Counted from the stretch's first letter, positions 37,910 to 46,695 are shown. The stretch is 64,000 nucleotides of DNA from Metabacillus dongyingensis (GCF_019933155.2 NZ_CP082944.1:4032001-4096000); one strand, 5' to 3'. Translations and numbers: made by a program. Notes: a model not told the origin generated them from the letters alone.

Positions 37910-39106
37910 TTACTTAGATTGCTTTTTCTTCTTCCACTCTTCAAATTCTTTTCGGATCGCATGAAAGTAAGCTTGATTGCAGCATACGTCATAAGCTGTC
38001 ATAGCTAATGTTTTTGCTGCTTTATTTAAGCCCTGCATGCCAGCCTCTGACTTAGCAGCTTCAACAAAATCGGGAGTATGTGTGATCGCATCATCCGTTA
38101 TTTTGATATATGGATGGATCGCAGCTGTTACCTGTCCGACATTTCCAATGTCAGACGAACCAATTCCTCCTTTTTTGGGCGGTTCGATGACTTCTTCACC
38201 TAACAGTTCCAAATTCTCTTTAAATAGGGAGGCTAAAGTTTTATTATTATTTCGTTCCGCATAGACGAGACCCTCTGTTAGTTCGAGCTTTGCACCCACA
38301 GCCTCTGCAGCATGGCGAGCAGCTGCGTATACCTTGCGGCGAACAATAGTAAGATCTTCAACGGTCTCAGCTCTAAGTAAAAATTCAGCTTCACAATAGT
38401 CCGGTACAACATTTGTTGCTTCTCCGCCTTTTGTGATAATTCCATGAATTCTAACATCATCTTTGAAAAATTGTCTCAATGAGTTTACGGCAACAAAAGT
38501 GTTAATAACCGCATCAAGAGCACTAATTCCTTTTTCTGGAGCAGAAGATGCGTGCGCAGATTTTCCAAAATATTTAAATGTTGCATCGACACATGCTAAT
38601 CCGCCGCGAAGCACCATTGACTGTTTTTGGGGATGGCACATCATTGCTGCATCTACATCATCAAATACCCCGTCTTGAACCATTAAGATTTTGCCTCCGC
38701 CTTCTTCTTCAGCAGGTGTGCCTAATACAACAATTTTCCCCTGCAGATTCGGATGAGCAGCCTTTAATGCTAAAGCTGCACCTACCGCAGAAGTTCCAAT
38801 AATATTATGGCCGCATCCATGGCCGAGTCCTTTTAGGGCATCGTATTCAGCTAATAAGGCAACTGTAGGTCCGCCAGGTTGTCCTTCCCATGTTGCTCTA
38901 AACGATGTTTCCAGATTAGCTATTCCTTTTTCAATTGCAAAACCAGCTTTGCTTAAAGGCTCCGTCAACCATTCCATCGCTTGATATTCATGAAAACTAA
39001 GTTCAGGATTCGCATGAATCTTTAACGATAATTCACGCAGCTCAAGGTCAAGAGCATCTACTGCAGCCTGAATTGCCTTTTTCCCTTCCATTTCACCGAT
39101 ATTCAT
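37910..39106 (-). CDS. M20D-family amidohydrolase/peptidase
   Basis: This 398-residue metal-dependent amidohydrolase is like the AbgB/p-aminobenzoyl-glutamate hydrolase subunit or aminoacylases. Motifs include EYDALKGLGHGCGHN (88-101, metal-binding Cys-His), PAEEEGGGK near 135 (catalytic Glu) and a dimerisation domain with KYFGKSAHAS near 173. GIGSSDIGNV lies near 321. It probably cleaves an acylated amino acid or dipeptide brought in by the YfcC-type carrier encoded next. ATG 39106 follows GGGGGAG. It diverges only slightly from the LysR gene, which precedes it on the same strand. Confidence 0.87.
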   Translation of the reverse strand: MNIGEMEGKKAIQAAVDALDLELRELSLKIHANPELSFHEYQAMEWLTEPLSKAGFAIEKGIANLETSFRATWEGQPGGPTVALLAEYDALKGLGHGCGHNIIGTSAVGAALALKAAHPNLQGKIVVLGTPAEEEGGGKILMVQDGVFDDVDAAMMCHPQKQSMVLRGGLACVDATFKYFGKSAHASSAPEKGISALDAVINTFVAVNSLRQFFKDDVRIHGIITKGGEATNVVPDYCEAEFLLRAETVEDLTIVRRKVYAAARHAAEAVGAKLELTEGLVYAERNNNKTLASLFKENLELLGEEVIEPPKKGGIGSSDIGNVGQVTAAIHPYIKITDDAITHTPDFVEAAKSEAGMQGLNKAAKTLAMTAYDVCCNQAYFHAIRKEFEEWKKKKQSK

Positions 39107-39275
39107 AAATATACAACTCCCCCAACATTCAGAAAATTCATGATTTTTTATTCATTTTACTTTCCTCCGATCTATAAGTACACATAATGTTTTTTTGGTT
39201 ATTTATAAATTTTTTTTATAGTATAAATATACAAGCTCTTAATGCTTTATTAATTACTATTAAAAAATATTAAAA

Positions 39276-39312
39276 ATAAAAAAAGAGAACACCACATGCA
39301 GTGTTCTCTTTC
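39276..39312 (-). terminator. Terminator after the LysR regulator
   Basis: AAGAGAACAC / GTGTTCTCTT hairpin, with TTTTTTTA on the minus-strand 3' side. It separates the LysR gene from the M20 operon. Confidence 0.82.
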
Positions 39313-39318
39313 TCATTT

Positions 39319-40218
39319 TTAATATCTTTTCTTTATATAATTTACAATTGTCGAGACTGTCGCTAATTGCAAGGAAGACTCACGATAGATCATCCATGTT
39401 CTTCTTTTCAGTTCCTGACCATCTTTAAAAATTAAATCATGACTTGTTAATTCATCCATTTCGTGAATAAATGCCCTTGGTATAATTGCATACCCAAGTC
39501 CTTTTTTCACCATTTCTTTACACGTCTCATAACTGTCTACTTGCATGGAAATAAACGGCGGCTGATCGTATCTTTCATCCCACCAGCGATCTATGCTTTT
39601 ATCTAATGGACTTGATGATACATTTTTATATTTCATTAAAACGGCTGGCTCTTTTCGATTAATCATCGGGTAGTTAGGAAGTTGCTCTAAATCCATTTCA
39701 TTCTTAGAGATAAGGCATATATTTTCTTCATTAAGAAGATATTTTTGATCTGACCAATTATAATCCCCTTTTACTATAGCAACATCAATTTCCCCTTCTA
39801 TGAGCAAATCGATCATTTCCGTACTAAAGCCTGTATCCACATTCACATGAACTTTCGGATATTGGTTCATTAAATATTCTAAAATCGAAGGCAATTCGTA
39901 TAGACCAAAGTTGCTGCTCACGCCTATTTTAAAATTCCCCTGCACTTCATTTCCCATATTCAGTAAGTATTCTTTCGTACTGCGCAAGTCAGTAAGCATT
40001 TTTTTCGCATACCCGACTATATATTCACCAGCAGGTGTTATCTTAATGTTTTTCCCATTCTTTGAGAAGATCTGAATCTGAAACTCCTTTTCAATTTGCC
40101 GCAAACGGTAGGTCAAAGCTGGCTGCGTCATATAAAAATGTTCTGCAGCTTTTGTTAAATTCGGATCCTTATACAAATACTGCAAGATCAGACAATCCTT
40201 CTCATCCAAAACATTCAC
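39319..40218 (-). CDS. LysR-family transcriptional regulator
   Basis: This 299-residue regulator has an N-terminal winged helix (residues 1-65; LTKAAEHFYMTQPALTYRLRQIE is the recognition motif) and a substrate-binding domain (about 90-299). NLTKAAEHFYMTQPALTYR is close to CysL/YofA-type sequences. It starts with GTG 40218 behind AGGGCAGG. It lies upstream of, and in the same direction as, the M20-YfcC-M28 genes, separated by a terminator, so it likely controls them. The effector is unknown. Confidence 0.87.
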   Translation of the reverse strand: MNVLDEKDCLILQYLYKDPNLTKAAEHFYMTQPALTYRLRQIEKEFQIQIFSKNGKNIKITPAGEYIVGYAKKMLTDLRSTKEYLLNMGNEVQGNFKIGVSSNFGLYELPSILEYLMNQYPKVHVNVDTGFSTEMIDLLIEGEIDVAIVKGDYNWSDQKYLLNEENICLISKNEMDLEQLPNYPMINRKEPAVLMKYKNVSSSPLDKSIDRWWDERYDQPPFISMQVDSYETCKEMVKKGLGYAIIPRAFIHEMDELTSHDLIFKDGQELKRRTWMIYRESSLQLATVSTIVNYIKKRY

Positions 40219-40399
40219 CTGCCCTATAGTTTATATAGATATTTAATAAGCTATCTTCTATTTAAACATAGAGTGAGGGTGCTGTCTTTACCTTATGGAT
40301 TTAACCTTGATTCTAGGAACGAATAACTTCTGTGAAAATTTATAGAATCACTTTCCTTGTAAATCTTAACATTTAATCTGCAAATCTCCGCGGGTTACG

Positions 40400-40438
40400 A
40401 AAAGAACCACCTATCAGGTCAATGATAGATGGTTTTTC
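40400..40438. terminator. Hairpin downstream of the TOMM maturation operon
   Basis: AACCACCTATCA-N6-TGATAGATGGTT (one mismatch). The minus-strand tail is TTCTTTTCG. It probably ends the SagB-containing transcript. The rest of 40219-40488 shows no gene. Confidence 0.6.
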
Positions 40439-40488
40439 CATTTATTCCATTTCAGCATTGGCTCTGCAGACATCATTCTCGCCATAAC

Positions 40489-42060
40489 TTAGCTTTGCAA
40501 ACTCCCCTGTAACCAAGGGCGGGGCCGATAGGGACCGATCGGGATTTGGATCAGGCTGGTTTTTCCTTGATTATTCATCTTATAGATCTCATCACTCAAT
40601 TTCGCTTCAAATCCTAGTAGTGGATGTCCTCCCATCTTAAGGGCTGACGCCACTAACAGTAATCGCTGCACGAGCATGCCCGCTTCCATTTGCTGAATAC
40701 GATATCCTCTGTACCCCAGTTCCGATATGAAGTGATCTTTATCGCCTGCCACATGAAAGCAGAGCGGCACTTGGAACAAATTCACATTTCCTGCTGACAT
40801 TCCGTATTGTAAATTAAGTCGATGATCACCAAGATCTGCCTGTCGTAAAGCATGATCAGCGCTATCATATTGATAAGCACCGTCCGGAATGCCCTCAACA
40901 TTATTCAGACAGCCATACAGTGATACTCGTGACTCGAGCTTCTTATGCGGTTCATCCAAATCATTACGATACAAGTATGCGGACGTTGCTTCCTGCAGAA
41001 GAGTCGAAAGCTTCGATTGACTGACATTACCAAAAATGAAATCCATGTCCGGTGAAAATCGCTTTTGACATACCGACGCCAGATCATACGATAATCGCTT
41101 CATATGAGGGAGAGTTACCACTTGACTCTCCACATTCAACTTCTCACGCGCCTTTATTTGCCGAAACGATTGCGTTGATTCCAGCATGGACGCTTCATTC
41201 ATCTTCGTTAACATCGGAAACGTCTTGATCCTCTGTGATTGGATGTAGTAATTAGTTTGAATCGCTTTCAGTTCCCGGCACAGTTCAGCAGCAGAAACAA
41301 GCTCATCTCTGCCGCTCCCATTAGTAAACCAGCTCGTAGGTTCAACTGTCAGCGGGATAACTGCATACACACTCTCCTCTTTTTCAGTTAGTCCAAGCAG
41401 ATGATTGATCGCCCGATCAAGGTATTGGAAGTACACCCCCGAAGCAAAACCAAACCGTTTTGCTACTTCCAATAACTGTCCAATCAGCACCCCGGCATCT
41501 AACCCTTGAAGACGGTAGGCAAAATTATTGTATTTATAGAAGTTTTTCCAAAACATTGTCGACACAAAAACGGTGCCAAAACAAGCAGACACGTCACAGC
41601 GATTACCAAGAGCCTTGGCTATATATGAATCGAAATTGCCTTCTCGCAACAGCACCAAGCGATGGTGTGCCACATCATAATGGTAAACTCCAACAGGAAA
41701 ATCCTCCGTCTTCAGATACACATACAATTCGTTTGGATATAACCCCCCGCCGGAAGGTACAAACCGCCGATACGACTGCATTAGTTCCGGCGCATGATCT
41801 TCAGTGGGAAAAGCTGACTGGGAAAATTGAGTAAGGCCAAATACGTACCAGAGAAAGTGACTGATTTTCCGAAGGTTAGGCTGTTCTGGTTCTTCCCATT
41901 CTTCAAGCGTCAGCGGCACTTCCAGAGATAATGAAAAAACAGGCAAGCCACGGTAAATCTTATACGGAAGCGGTGCATCATCCCAATCCACTTCCCAGTC
42001 CGCTGGGCTTGCCTTGTCGATGTCAAAATGCAGATTGTGCAGAAATGTATCGAGACCCAT
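40489..42060 (-). CDS. SagB-type FMN-dependent azoline dehydrogenase (double domain)
   Basis: This 523-residue protein of the SagB/McbC nitroreductase-like family oxidises thiazolines/oxazolines in a modified peptide to thiazoles/oxazoles using FMN. It holds two related halves (about 60-260 and 280-515). FVPSGGGLYPNELYVYL near 108 is the family's FMN-binding start, and GVYHYDVAHHRLVLL follows. The second half repeats the pattern with DGAYQYDSADHALRQ near 401. Strong GGAGGGGCAGGAGG precedes ATG 42060. It is the third maturation gene after the E1-like and YcaO genes. TIGR03605 (sagB) would be the expected match. Confidence 0.87.
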   Translation of the reverse strand: MGLDTFLHNLHFDIDKASPADWEVDWDDAPLPYKIYRGLPVFSLSLEVPLTLEEWEEPEQPNLRKISHFLWYVFGLTQFSQSAFPTEDHAPELMQSYRRFVPSGGGLYPNELYVYLKTEDFPVGVYHYDVAHHRLVLLREGNFDSYIAKALGNRCDVSACFGTVFVSTMFWKNFYKYNNFAYRLQGLDAGVLIGQLLEVAKRFGFASGVYFQYLDRAINHLLGLTEKEESVYAVIPLTVEPTSWFTNGSGRDELVSAAELCRELKAIQTNYYIQSQRIKTFPMLTKMNEASMLESTQSFRQIKAREKLNVESQVVTLPHMKRLSYDLASVCQKRFSPDMDFIFGNVSQSKLSTLLQEATSAYLYRNDLDEPHKKLESRVSLYGCLNNVEGIPDGAYQYDSADHALRQADLGDHRLNLQYGMSAGNVNLFQVPLCFHVAGDKDHFISELGYRGYRIQQMEAGMLVQRLLLVASALKMGGHPLLGFEAKLSDEIYKMNNQGKTSLIQIPIGPYRPRPWLQGSLQS

Positions 42061-42084
42061 CCTCCTGCCCCTCCTAGGTACCGT

Positions 42085-44025
42085 TTATGGAAACGGATGT
42101 GGATGTGGATTGAGCTGTTCAAGTGTGAGCGGCTGCTTGGTATATCCAAGTTCCATCGGTACCCTCAGCACCCTCTCAAGCCCTGTTACTCTTGTAAGGT
42201 GATGTCCGAATGTCATTGGCAGCATCCCTGGAATCAGCACTTTCACGCAATGCAGTCCGTTTCGTTTCGTTTCCGGTGTTGACTGATCCACCACAATCAC
42301 ATCGAGGTTCAATCGACGAAACTTCTGAAGAATGTCCTGCAGGTCATCGGTCAGATCTGCATGTGTCGACTTCCACTTGAATTCCTCATCAAACGACCGC
42401 AACGGATGATTATCGTCCAGCAAAAACTGCAGGCGCTCTTCCGCTTGCGGCAAACCGTACAGCATGCCGTGATCATCCATCTTCTGCACCAAGGAAGAAT
42501 CTTGCAGCATTCGCACAAACTCATCCTGGTTCGTCTCTAATTTCTCATCAAGCGTCAGCATCATGGCAGCCAACTCGTGAACCGTGCTTTTCACCGCCCG
42601 GACTGGATCCAGATGAGCTCCGGCAGCACAGATGATATTCAATCCCTTTTGCTTCCTGTTTTTTGCCATCGCCCAAACGCTTGGAATTCCGTGCTCCATT
42701 GTCGAGTTATAAAAATGCAGATCATAGCCCCCCACTGCCCGCACACGGTCGATCATTAACAGCAATTCTTGATCATTAGCCGAATAAGGGTCAAGACGCG
42801 GGAGAGGCAGCTCTGCGTACCAGGTCATCAGGAACGAATCACGTTCCACCACTTCCAAAATACCGTAGAAAATGGCTTCCTCCAAACTTCCTCCTAATGC
42901 GCATCCGTTGGAAGTTTCATAGACAAATCCATTTCCGCACCCTAAGCTGTAATAGGCAAGCAGCTCAGGAACCAAAATTGGACGTTCTTGCAAGAACGAA
43001 TAGCCCCATACCCAATTTATCGGACGATCAGGGTTAAACTGTTCAAATGGAAAACCAGGACGGGCATACTGATCCTTCGCGTGCACTCCTACATTAATAG
43101 GATTGAGCGCTTGATCTTTCAGATTACGGTAACTATCATAGACCACCGTCCGTTTTCCACGGGGCGTTATACCGCAGGACCGCTCCAAGCCCTCCAAAAT
43201 AGCAGTTAACTCACTTACTGCGTATGAATGAGTCCGGCCTGCTACTCCCTCGTCCCCTGAGAATAACGGCAAATTTACACCTACATCAGCAAAAGGCGGT
43301 ACCAGGTCATACATTTTCCCATTAAAAATGCCCGTCCGGTGATCCAGATAGTCTTTAACTAGAACTTTACTCAGATCATCCATCGAACGGCAGCGGTAAC
43401 TGCCTTCCATTTTTGGACTTGGTTTTAGTGAAATTCGGGCCGCGTCCGGTGAATCGTCAGGTAATTGACTGCAAACCGGACATAACGGATCGGGCAGAAA
43501 AGGATGCCACGAACTCTTCAGTGTTTTCAGATTGAGTAAACATACCCGTCCTTCCGAGTGCGCCTCATCACCTTGCAAGATTCTTTGCACCTCCGCCCCA
43601 AGCAGGTTGGCTATCTGTAAAAGCCCCGTGCTCGATGCCCAAGCGTCACGCGGGATTCCTCCGTTCGCAGCTATCCTCTGCCCAATTTCCCACATCTCTT
43701 TACGGTCTCGTCCTGCCATGAGATGTCGCATATCCGCACATTGGGAGCACCCCTGTGTATCCGGGCGAACCAGCGGTCCTACCACGCCTTCTCCAAATGA
43801 GACGAATCCTCGCAGCCAAGGAATACCGGCTAAACGTAACACTTCTTCCGCTTTTTGATGAACGGAAGGATTCCAGGAATCGTGCAGCACTAGAACCAAA
43901 TCAGTCGCTTCAGGTACTCCTGTCTCGAAATCCACATGACGAACTACCTGGTATTGTGCAGATAAATCTTCACACAAGTGGTCAGCTAACATTCCTTCTC
44001 CGACAACCACTACGACTGCACTCAC
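42085..44025 (-). CDS. YcaO cyclodehydratase fused to E1-like domain (SagD-type TOMM maturase)
   Basis: This 646-residue enzyme performs ATP-dependent cyclodehydration of Cys/Ser/Thr to azolines. Residues 1-200 form a degenerate E1/ThiF-like partner domain with zinc pairs C93xxC96 and C182xxC185. The YcaO domain occupies about 215-646, with ATP/Mg motif SELTAILEGLER at 271-282 and GGSLEEAIFYGILEVVERD near 380. The C-terminus is PHPHPFP, the PxPxP tail required in known YcaO cyclodehydratases. It overlaps the preceding gene by 4 bp (ATGA) and is followed by sagB after 24 bp. It matches the SagD-family component found with heterocycloanthracin precursors. Confidence 0.92.
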   Translation of the reverse strand: MSAVVVVVGEGMLADHLCEDLSAQYQVVRHVDFETGVPEATDLVLVLHDSWNPSVHQKAEEVLRLAGIPWLRGFVSFGEGVVGPLVRPDTQGCSQCADMRHLMAGRDRKEMWEIGQRIAANGGIPRDAWASSTGLLQIANLLGAEVQRILQGDEAHSEGRVCLLNLKTLKSSWHPFLPDPLCPVCSQLPDDSPDAARISLKPSPKMEGSYRCRSMDDLSKVLVKDYLDHRTGIFNGKMYDLVPPFADVGVNLPLFSGDEGVAGRTHSYAVSELTAILEGLERSCGITPRGKRTVVYDSYRNLKDQALNPINVGVHAKDQYARPGFPFEQFNPDRPINWVWGYSFLQERPILVPELLAYYSLGCGNGFVYETSNGCALGGSLEEAIFYGILEVVERDSFLMTWYAELPLPRLDPYSANDQELLLMIDRVRAVGGYDLHFYNSTMEHGIPSVWAMAKNRKQKGLNIICAAGAHLDPVRAVKSTVHELAAMMLTLDEKLETNQDEFVRMLQDSSLVQKMDDHGMLYGLPQAEERLQFLLDDNHPLRSFDEEFKWKSTHADLTDDLQDILQKFRRLNLDVIVVDQSTPETKRNGLHCVKVLIPGMLPMTFGHHLTRVTGLERVLRVPMELGYTKQPLTLEQLNPHPHPFP

Positions 44026-45959
44026 AGGGATTCCTCCTCTCTCAGCAACGTACCATACACGCCTACCAGTTCCTTTTTCAAAATGGGTTCCAATCCCAGT
44101 TCGAAAACCATGATTCGCTTGCGGTTCCGTTTCAGGACCTGCATGGCGGACTGCAAAACCTCGGATATCTCTTCACTCGTACGGATTAAAAGGCTTTGCG
44201 GTGGCTTTTCTGCCAGAAACACGGACGAATTCGGCAACGCTGCTTGTTCCGATTGAATTTTTCCATCCATCAGCGCCTGCTGCAGCGCTTTTTGCAGCGC
44301 CATTGTTGAATTCAAATCTACACTGCCATACCATCGATCATTAGTACCGACCCATACCACAGGGAATCCGGAGACTTCCTTTCCCAAACCAATGATTGGT
44401 GCACCCTGCATGGTGGTCAGTGCCTGTAAATAATACCGGCAACGTTCATCTTCTACTTCACTTAACTGAACCCGGGAGACAACATTCTTCTGATCGGCCA
44501 GTTGTTTGCTCAGCTCCGCTGTTAAACACTTTTGCAATCCGCGGCAAACGCCTTCTGCAATTGTTTCTCCCGCTCCAACACCAACAATTTCTCCGGATTC
44601 AACTTTCTGTCGAAGAAGAGGAAGAGCGGAAACGATTACATCGGCCATTTGAGACACATACGCTTCAATACCAGACAGCCCCGCTTCCTTCCGTGCTTTC
44701 TTATGTGTCAGTTCTGTACAGACAATGCTCGGCAGAAGCTCTGCAGGTCCCACAGACAGCGGGTCAACTGCCTGTACGCGGCACTGTGCTAACGGTAACT
44801 GTTTTAAATCCTCCTCTTCTAAAATATGAAAAATACCTGATTCCGCTGATGTCAAATGGCTTAAATACAGAAGCAGCACGCCCAATTCCCCTTTGCCTGA
44901 ACTCTGTTTGAGCCGCAAATCAAGATCTTGAATCCATTCAGCTGTAATGCGTCCGGTCACAAGCGGATGAGGCATGAAATCATGCCAATTACCTTCCATC
45001 GTATCCAGATCAAGCAGGAAGAATTGATTCCTCTGTTCTGATTCAGTAACTCCCGTAACGTTTTTAAACAATTCAAATACGATCACATTGGCCAGCATCG
45101 CTCCTGCTGTGGAAGTGAAACTGTGTAATTGCTCTTCTTTACCAAACACTGATTCGTGTATGCTGCGCCAAGCAGACTCCCAGCATCCTTCAGAGTCTGG
45201 ATGAACCAGAGGACCTGCCAGACCCGCCTGGTGCAGAAATATAGCGGGGAGCAACAGCTTTTTCTCTTCCCTGCAAATCCTATGAAGAGCTCGCAGTTCC
45301 TCTACATTGCCTTCCTGCGACACATACAAAACCGAATCAAACGACTTCACGATCTCCCGCCAAGAACTTTCCCCCCCATTTTTCAGGATGACCTCCTCTA
45401 CTGCTGCCTCGGGATCTGTTTTACGGGCATGTACCACCAATTCTTCTAACCGCATCCGATTGGTCGGTACTGAGTCCGTTATCAGCACATGAAACTTGGG
45501 CAATCCAGATTCAACCAGCGAAGAAACCAGCGAGACAAAAAAAGGGCCAGAGCCGATCGCCAACACTTTGGCCTGACGATAGGCTTGAAAACGGTACGCA
45601 CCCGAATCAGCGAAACTTTCTAAAAATTCAATTTGAGAAGCATACTTTTTAAGAACCTGATCCGCCAATTGATGAGGACGGTCTTGACTTACATCCCGAA
45701 CATACCCATTTTTATACAGCACTTCTGCAATTTCATATACACGATCTCGATATTGAACCGGCAATCCGTGTGTCAAATTCTCCAACGTGTACTCTCCATT
45801 GAACATTGGCATCAGCTTGTTAACCCACTGATGGATCGTACTGCCTTTCATATGGAATGAACTTACATTATTTCGAAAATAAACACCGCTGTCTGGATCA
45901 GGGAGAAAAAAAGTGTCCCTTTTCACTTTCAGACGCATAGAAGGGTTCAAATTTGTCAT
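44022..45959 (-). CDS. TOMM biosynthesis RRE/E1-like protein (thiazole-containing bacteriocin maturation protein)
   Basis: This 645-residue protein is of the kind annotated as 'putative thiazole-containing bacteriocin maturation protein' (ocin_ThiF_like, TIGR03693). The N-terminal region (about 8-95: FFLPDPDSGVYFRNN, then WVNKLMPMFNGEYTLENL) has a PqqD/RRE-like winged-helix pattern that would bind the precursor leader. A Rossmann-like E1 core follows (VLAIGSGPFFVSLVSSLVES near 148) without a full catalytic E1 motif. It probably presents the leader to the YcaO enzyme. AAGGAGG precedes ATG 45959. It is first of the maturation operon and shares 4 bp with the YcaO gene. Confidence 0.87.
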   Translation of the reverse strand: MTNLNPSMRLKVKRDTFFLPDPDSGVYFRNNVSSFHMKGSTIHQWVNKLMPMFNGEYTLENLTHGLPVQYRDRVYEIAEVLYKNGYVRDVSQDRPHQLADQVLKKYASQIEFLESFADSGAYRFQAYRQAKVLAIGSGPFFVSLVSSLVESGLPKFHVLITDSVPTNRMRLEELVVHARKTDPEAAVEEVILKNGGESSWREIVKSFDSVLYVSQEGNVEELRALHRICREEKKLLLPAIFLHQAGLAGPLVHPDSEGCWESAWRSIHESVFGKEEQLHSFTSTAGAMLANVIVFELFKNVTGVTESEQRNQFFLLDLDTMEGNWHDFMPHPLVTGRITAEWIQDLDLRLKQSSGKGELGVLLLYLSHLTSAESGIFHILEEEDLKQLPLAQCRVQAVDPLSVGPAELLPSIVCTELTHKKARKEAGLSGIEAYVSQMADVIVSALPLLRQKVESGEIVGVGAGETIAEGVCRGLQKCLTAELSKQLADQKNVVSRVQLSEVEDERCRYYLQALTTMQGAPIIGLGKEVSGFPVVWVGTNDRWYGSVDLNSTMALQKALQQALMDGKIQSEQAALPNSSVFLAEKPPQSLLIRTSEEISEVLQSAMQVLKRNRKRIMVFELGLEPILKKELVGVYGTLLREEESL

Positions 45960-46063
45960 TCCGCTCCTCCTTACCCGTGAGCTGTCCTCAAATCTATAGC
46001 ATCATTTTTCATTTCACTATAAGCCTATGTACCGTAATTTGTCTCTTATGTCTAATCTTTAAA

Positions 46064-46099
46064 GAGAAAAGCCCCTGCAATTCTGCAGGGGCTTTTCTC
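46064..46099 (-). terminator. Perfect 16-bp hairpin between precursor and maturation genes
   Basis: GAGAAAAGCCCCTGCA / TGCAGGGGCTTTTCTC with a 4-nt loop, on the minus strand followed by TTTAAAG. It lies 25 bp after the precursor stop and 104 bp before the next gene. It should end most precursor transcripts, with some readthrough into the maturation genes. Confidence 0.85.
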
Positions 46100-46123
46100 C
46101 TTAGATCACTTATACGAAAATTA

Positions 46124-46420
46124 TCAACCGCCGCAGCGTCCCCCGCCGCAACGACCTCCGCAGCGACCGCCACAATTTCCACCGCATCTAAAGCAATTAG
46201 AGCACCGAAAACAATTAGAGCAGCGAAAACAATTAAAACAGCGAAAACAATTAAAACAGTTAAAACAGTTAAAACAATTAAAGCAGCTAAAAAAGACTCC
46301 AACTTGTCGATCTTCATTCATATTGTATTGATTGTATTGGTTTGGATCCCAATAAGTGGCCTCGTTCGCCTGGAAATCACCAATATTCAGCGATTGAAGT
46401 TCATTTTGGAAATTATTCAT
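46124..46420 (-). CDS. Heterocycloanthracin/sonorensin-type TOMM precursor peptide
   Basis: This 98-residue precursor has a leader of about 45 residues (MNNFQNELQSLNIGDFQ..., acidic/Asn-Gln-rich, with YWDPNQYNQY near 23). It matches the leaders of the BA_2677/heterocycloanthracin family (TIGR03601). The core from residue 46 has 12 cysteines at exact three-residue spacing (CFN, CFR or CSN units). Four more follow at spacing four to five in a Gly-rich tail (CGGN, CGGR). In all there are 16 Cys plus two core Ser (68, 74) that could become azoles. GGAGG precedes ATG 46420 by eight bases. It lies upstream of all maturation genes on the same strand. Product structure and activity are inferred. Confidence 0.92.
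   Translation of the reverse strand: MNNFQNELQSLNIGDFQANEATYWDPNQYNQYNMNEDRQVGVFFSCFNCFNCFNCFNCFRCFNCFRCSNCFRCSNCFRCGGNCGGRCGGRCGGGRCGG
46130..46286 (-). repeat. Nine-base tandem repeat coding for Cys-x-x units
   Basis: The core region is a degenerate 9-bp tandem repeat, one unit per Cys-Phe-Asn/Arg-type triplet (minus-strand unit like TGTTTTAAT/TGTTTTCGC). The 5' units are closest to identical. It then gives way to a G-rich part coding Cys-Gly-Gly. Such arrays can expand or contract by slippage in steps of one triplet without a frameshift. Confidence 0.85.
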
Positions 46421-46602
46421 TTTTCATACCTCCGAATTTTAATTAATCATGTTTACTATCATAAAAATGATTAGAACGAAAACAACTGTGCAACAAGAGT
46501 GACTCAGCTAATACTTCTGATGCTTTCCTCAACAAAATATGACCACTGCTTGGGCATTGTTCCTGATTCAAATACCTATTTCCTTATTTTAAATTCCTGT
46601 TA
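46421..46602. other. Upstream region of the precursor gene
   Basis: On the minus strand a weak promoter-like TTGTTT-N16-TATGAT ends about 30 bp before ATG 46420. No uORF or regulator gene is present. Nothing else is supported. Confidence 0.4.
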
Positions 46603-46662
46603 ATAAAAAAAAGGCTGACTCCAAAAGGTCACTTTAAGTGTTCTTTTGTGTCAGCCCCTTTT
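46603..46662 (-). terminator. Terminator at the end of the sugar operon
   Basis: A long stem with outer arms GGCTGAC/GTCAGCC and inner arms CCAAAAGGTCACTT/AAGTGttCTTTTG, with TTTTTTTTA on the minus-strand 3' side. It ends the ten-gene sugar operon. Confidence 0.8.
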
Positions 46663-46695
46663 CACTAAATTTACTCCTTGTAATTAGGCAGATTT

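Noticed and set aside
46124..46286. Possible CRISPR array or IS repeat
   Set aside because: The repeats are 9 bp, directly adjacent and in frame with a Cys-rich peptide; there are no spacers.
46009..46317. 102-codon minus-strand frame rich in Ala/Val/Ile overlapping the TOMM precursor
   Set aside because: It is the repeat region read in another frame; the low-complexity hydrophobic run is a shadow of the Cys-x-x units.
45953..46474. 173-codon plus-strand frame opposite the precursor
   Set aside because: Lys/Thr/Ile/Ala low-complexity product of the tandem repeat on the opposite strand; no ribosome binding site.
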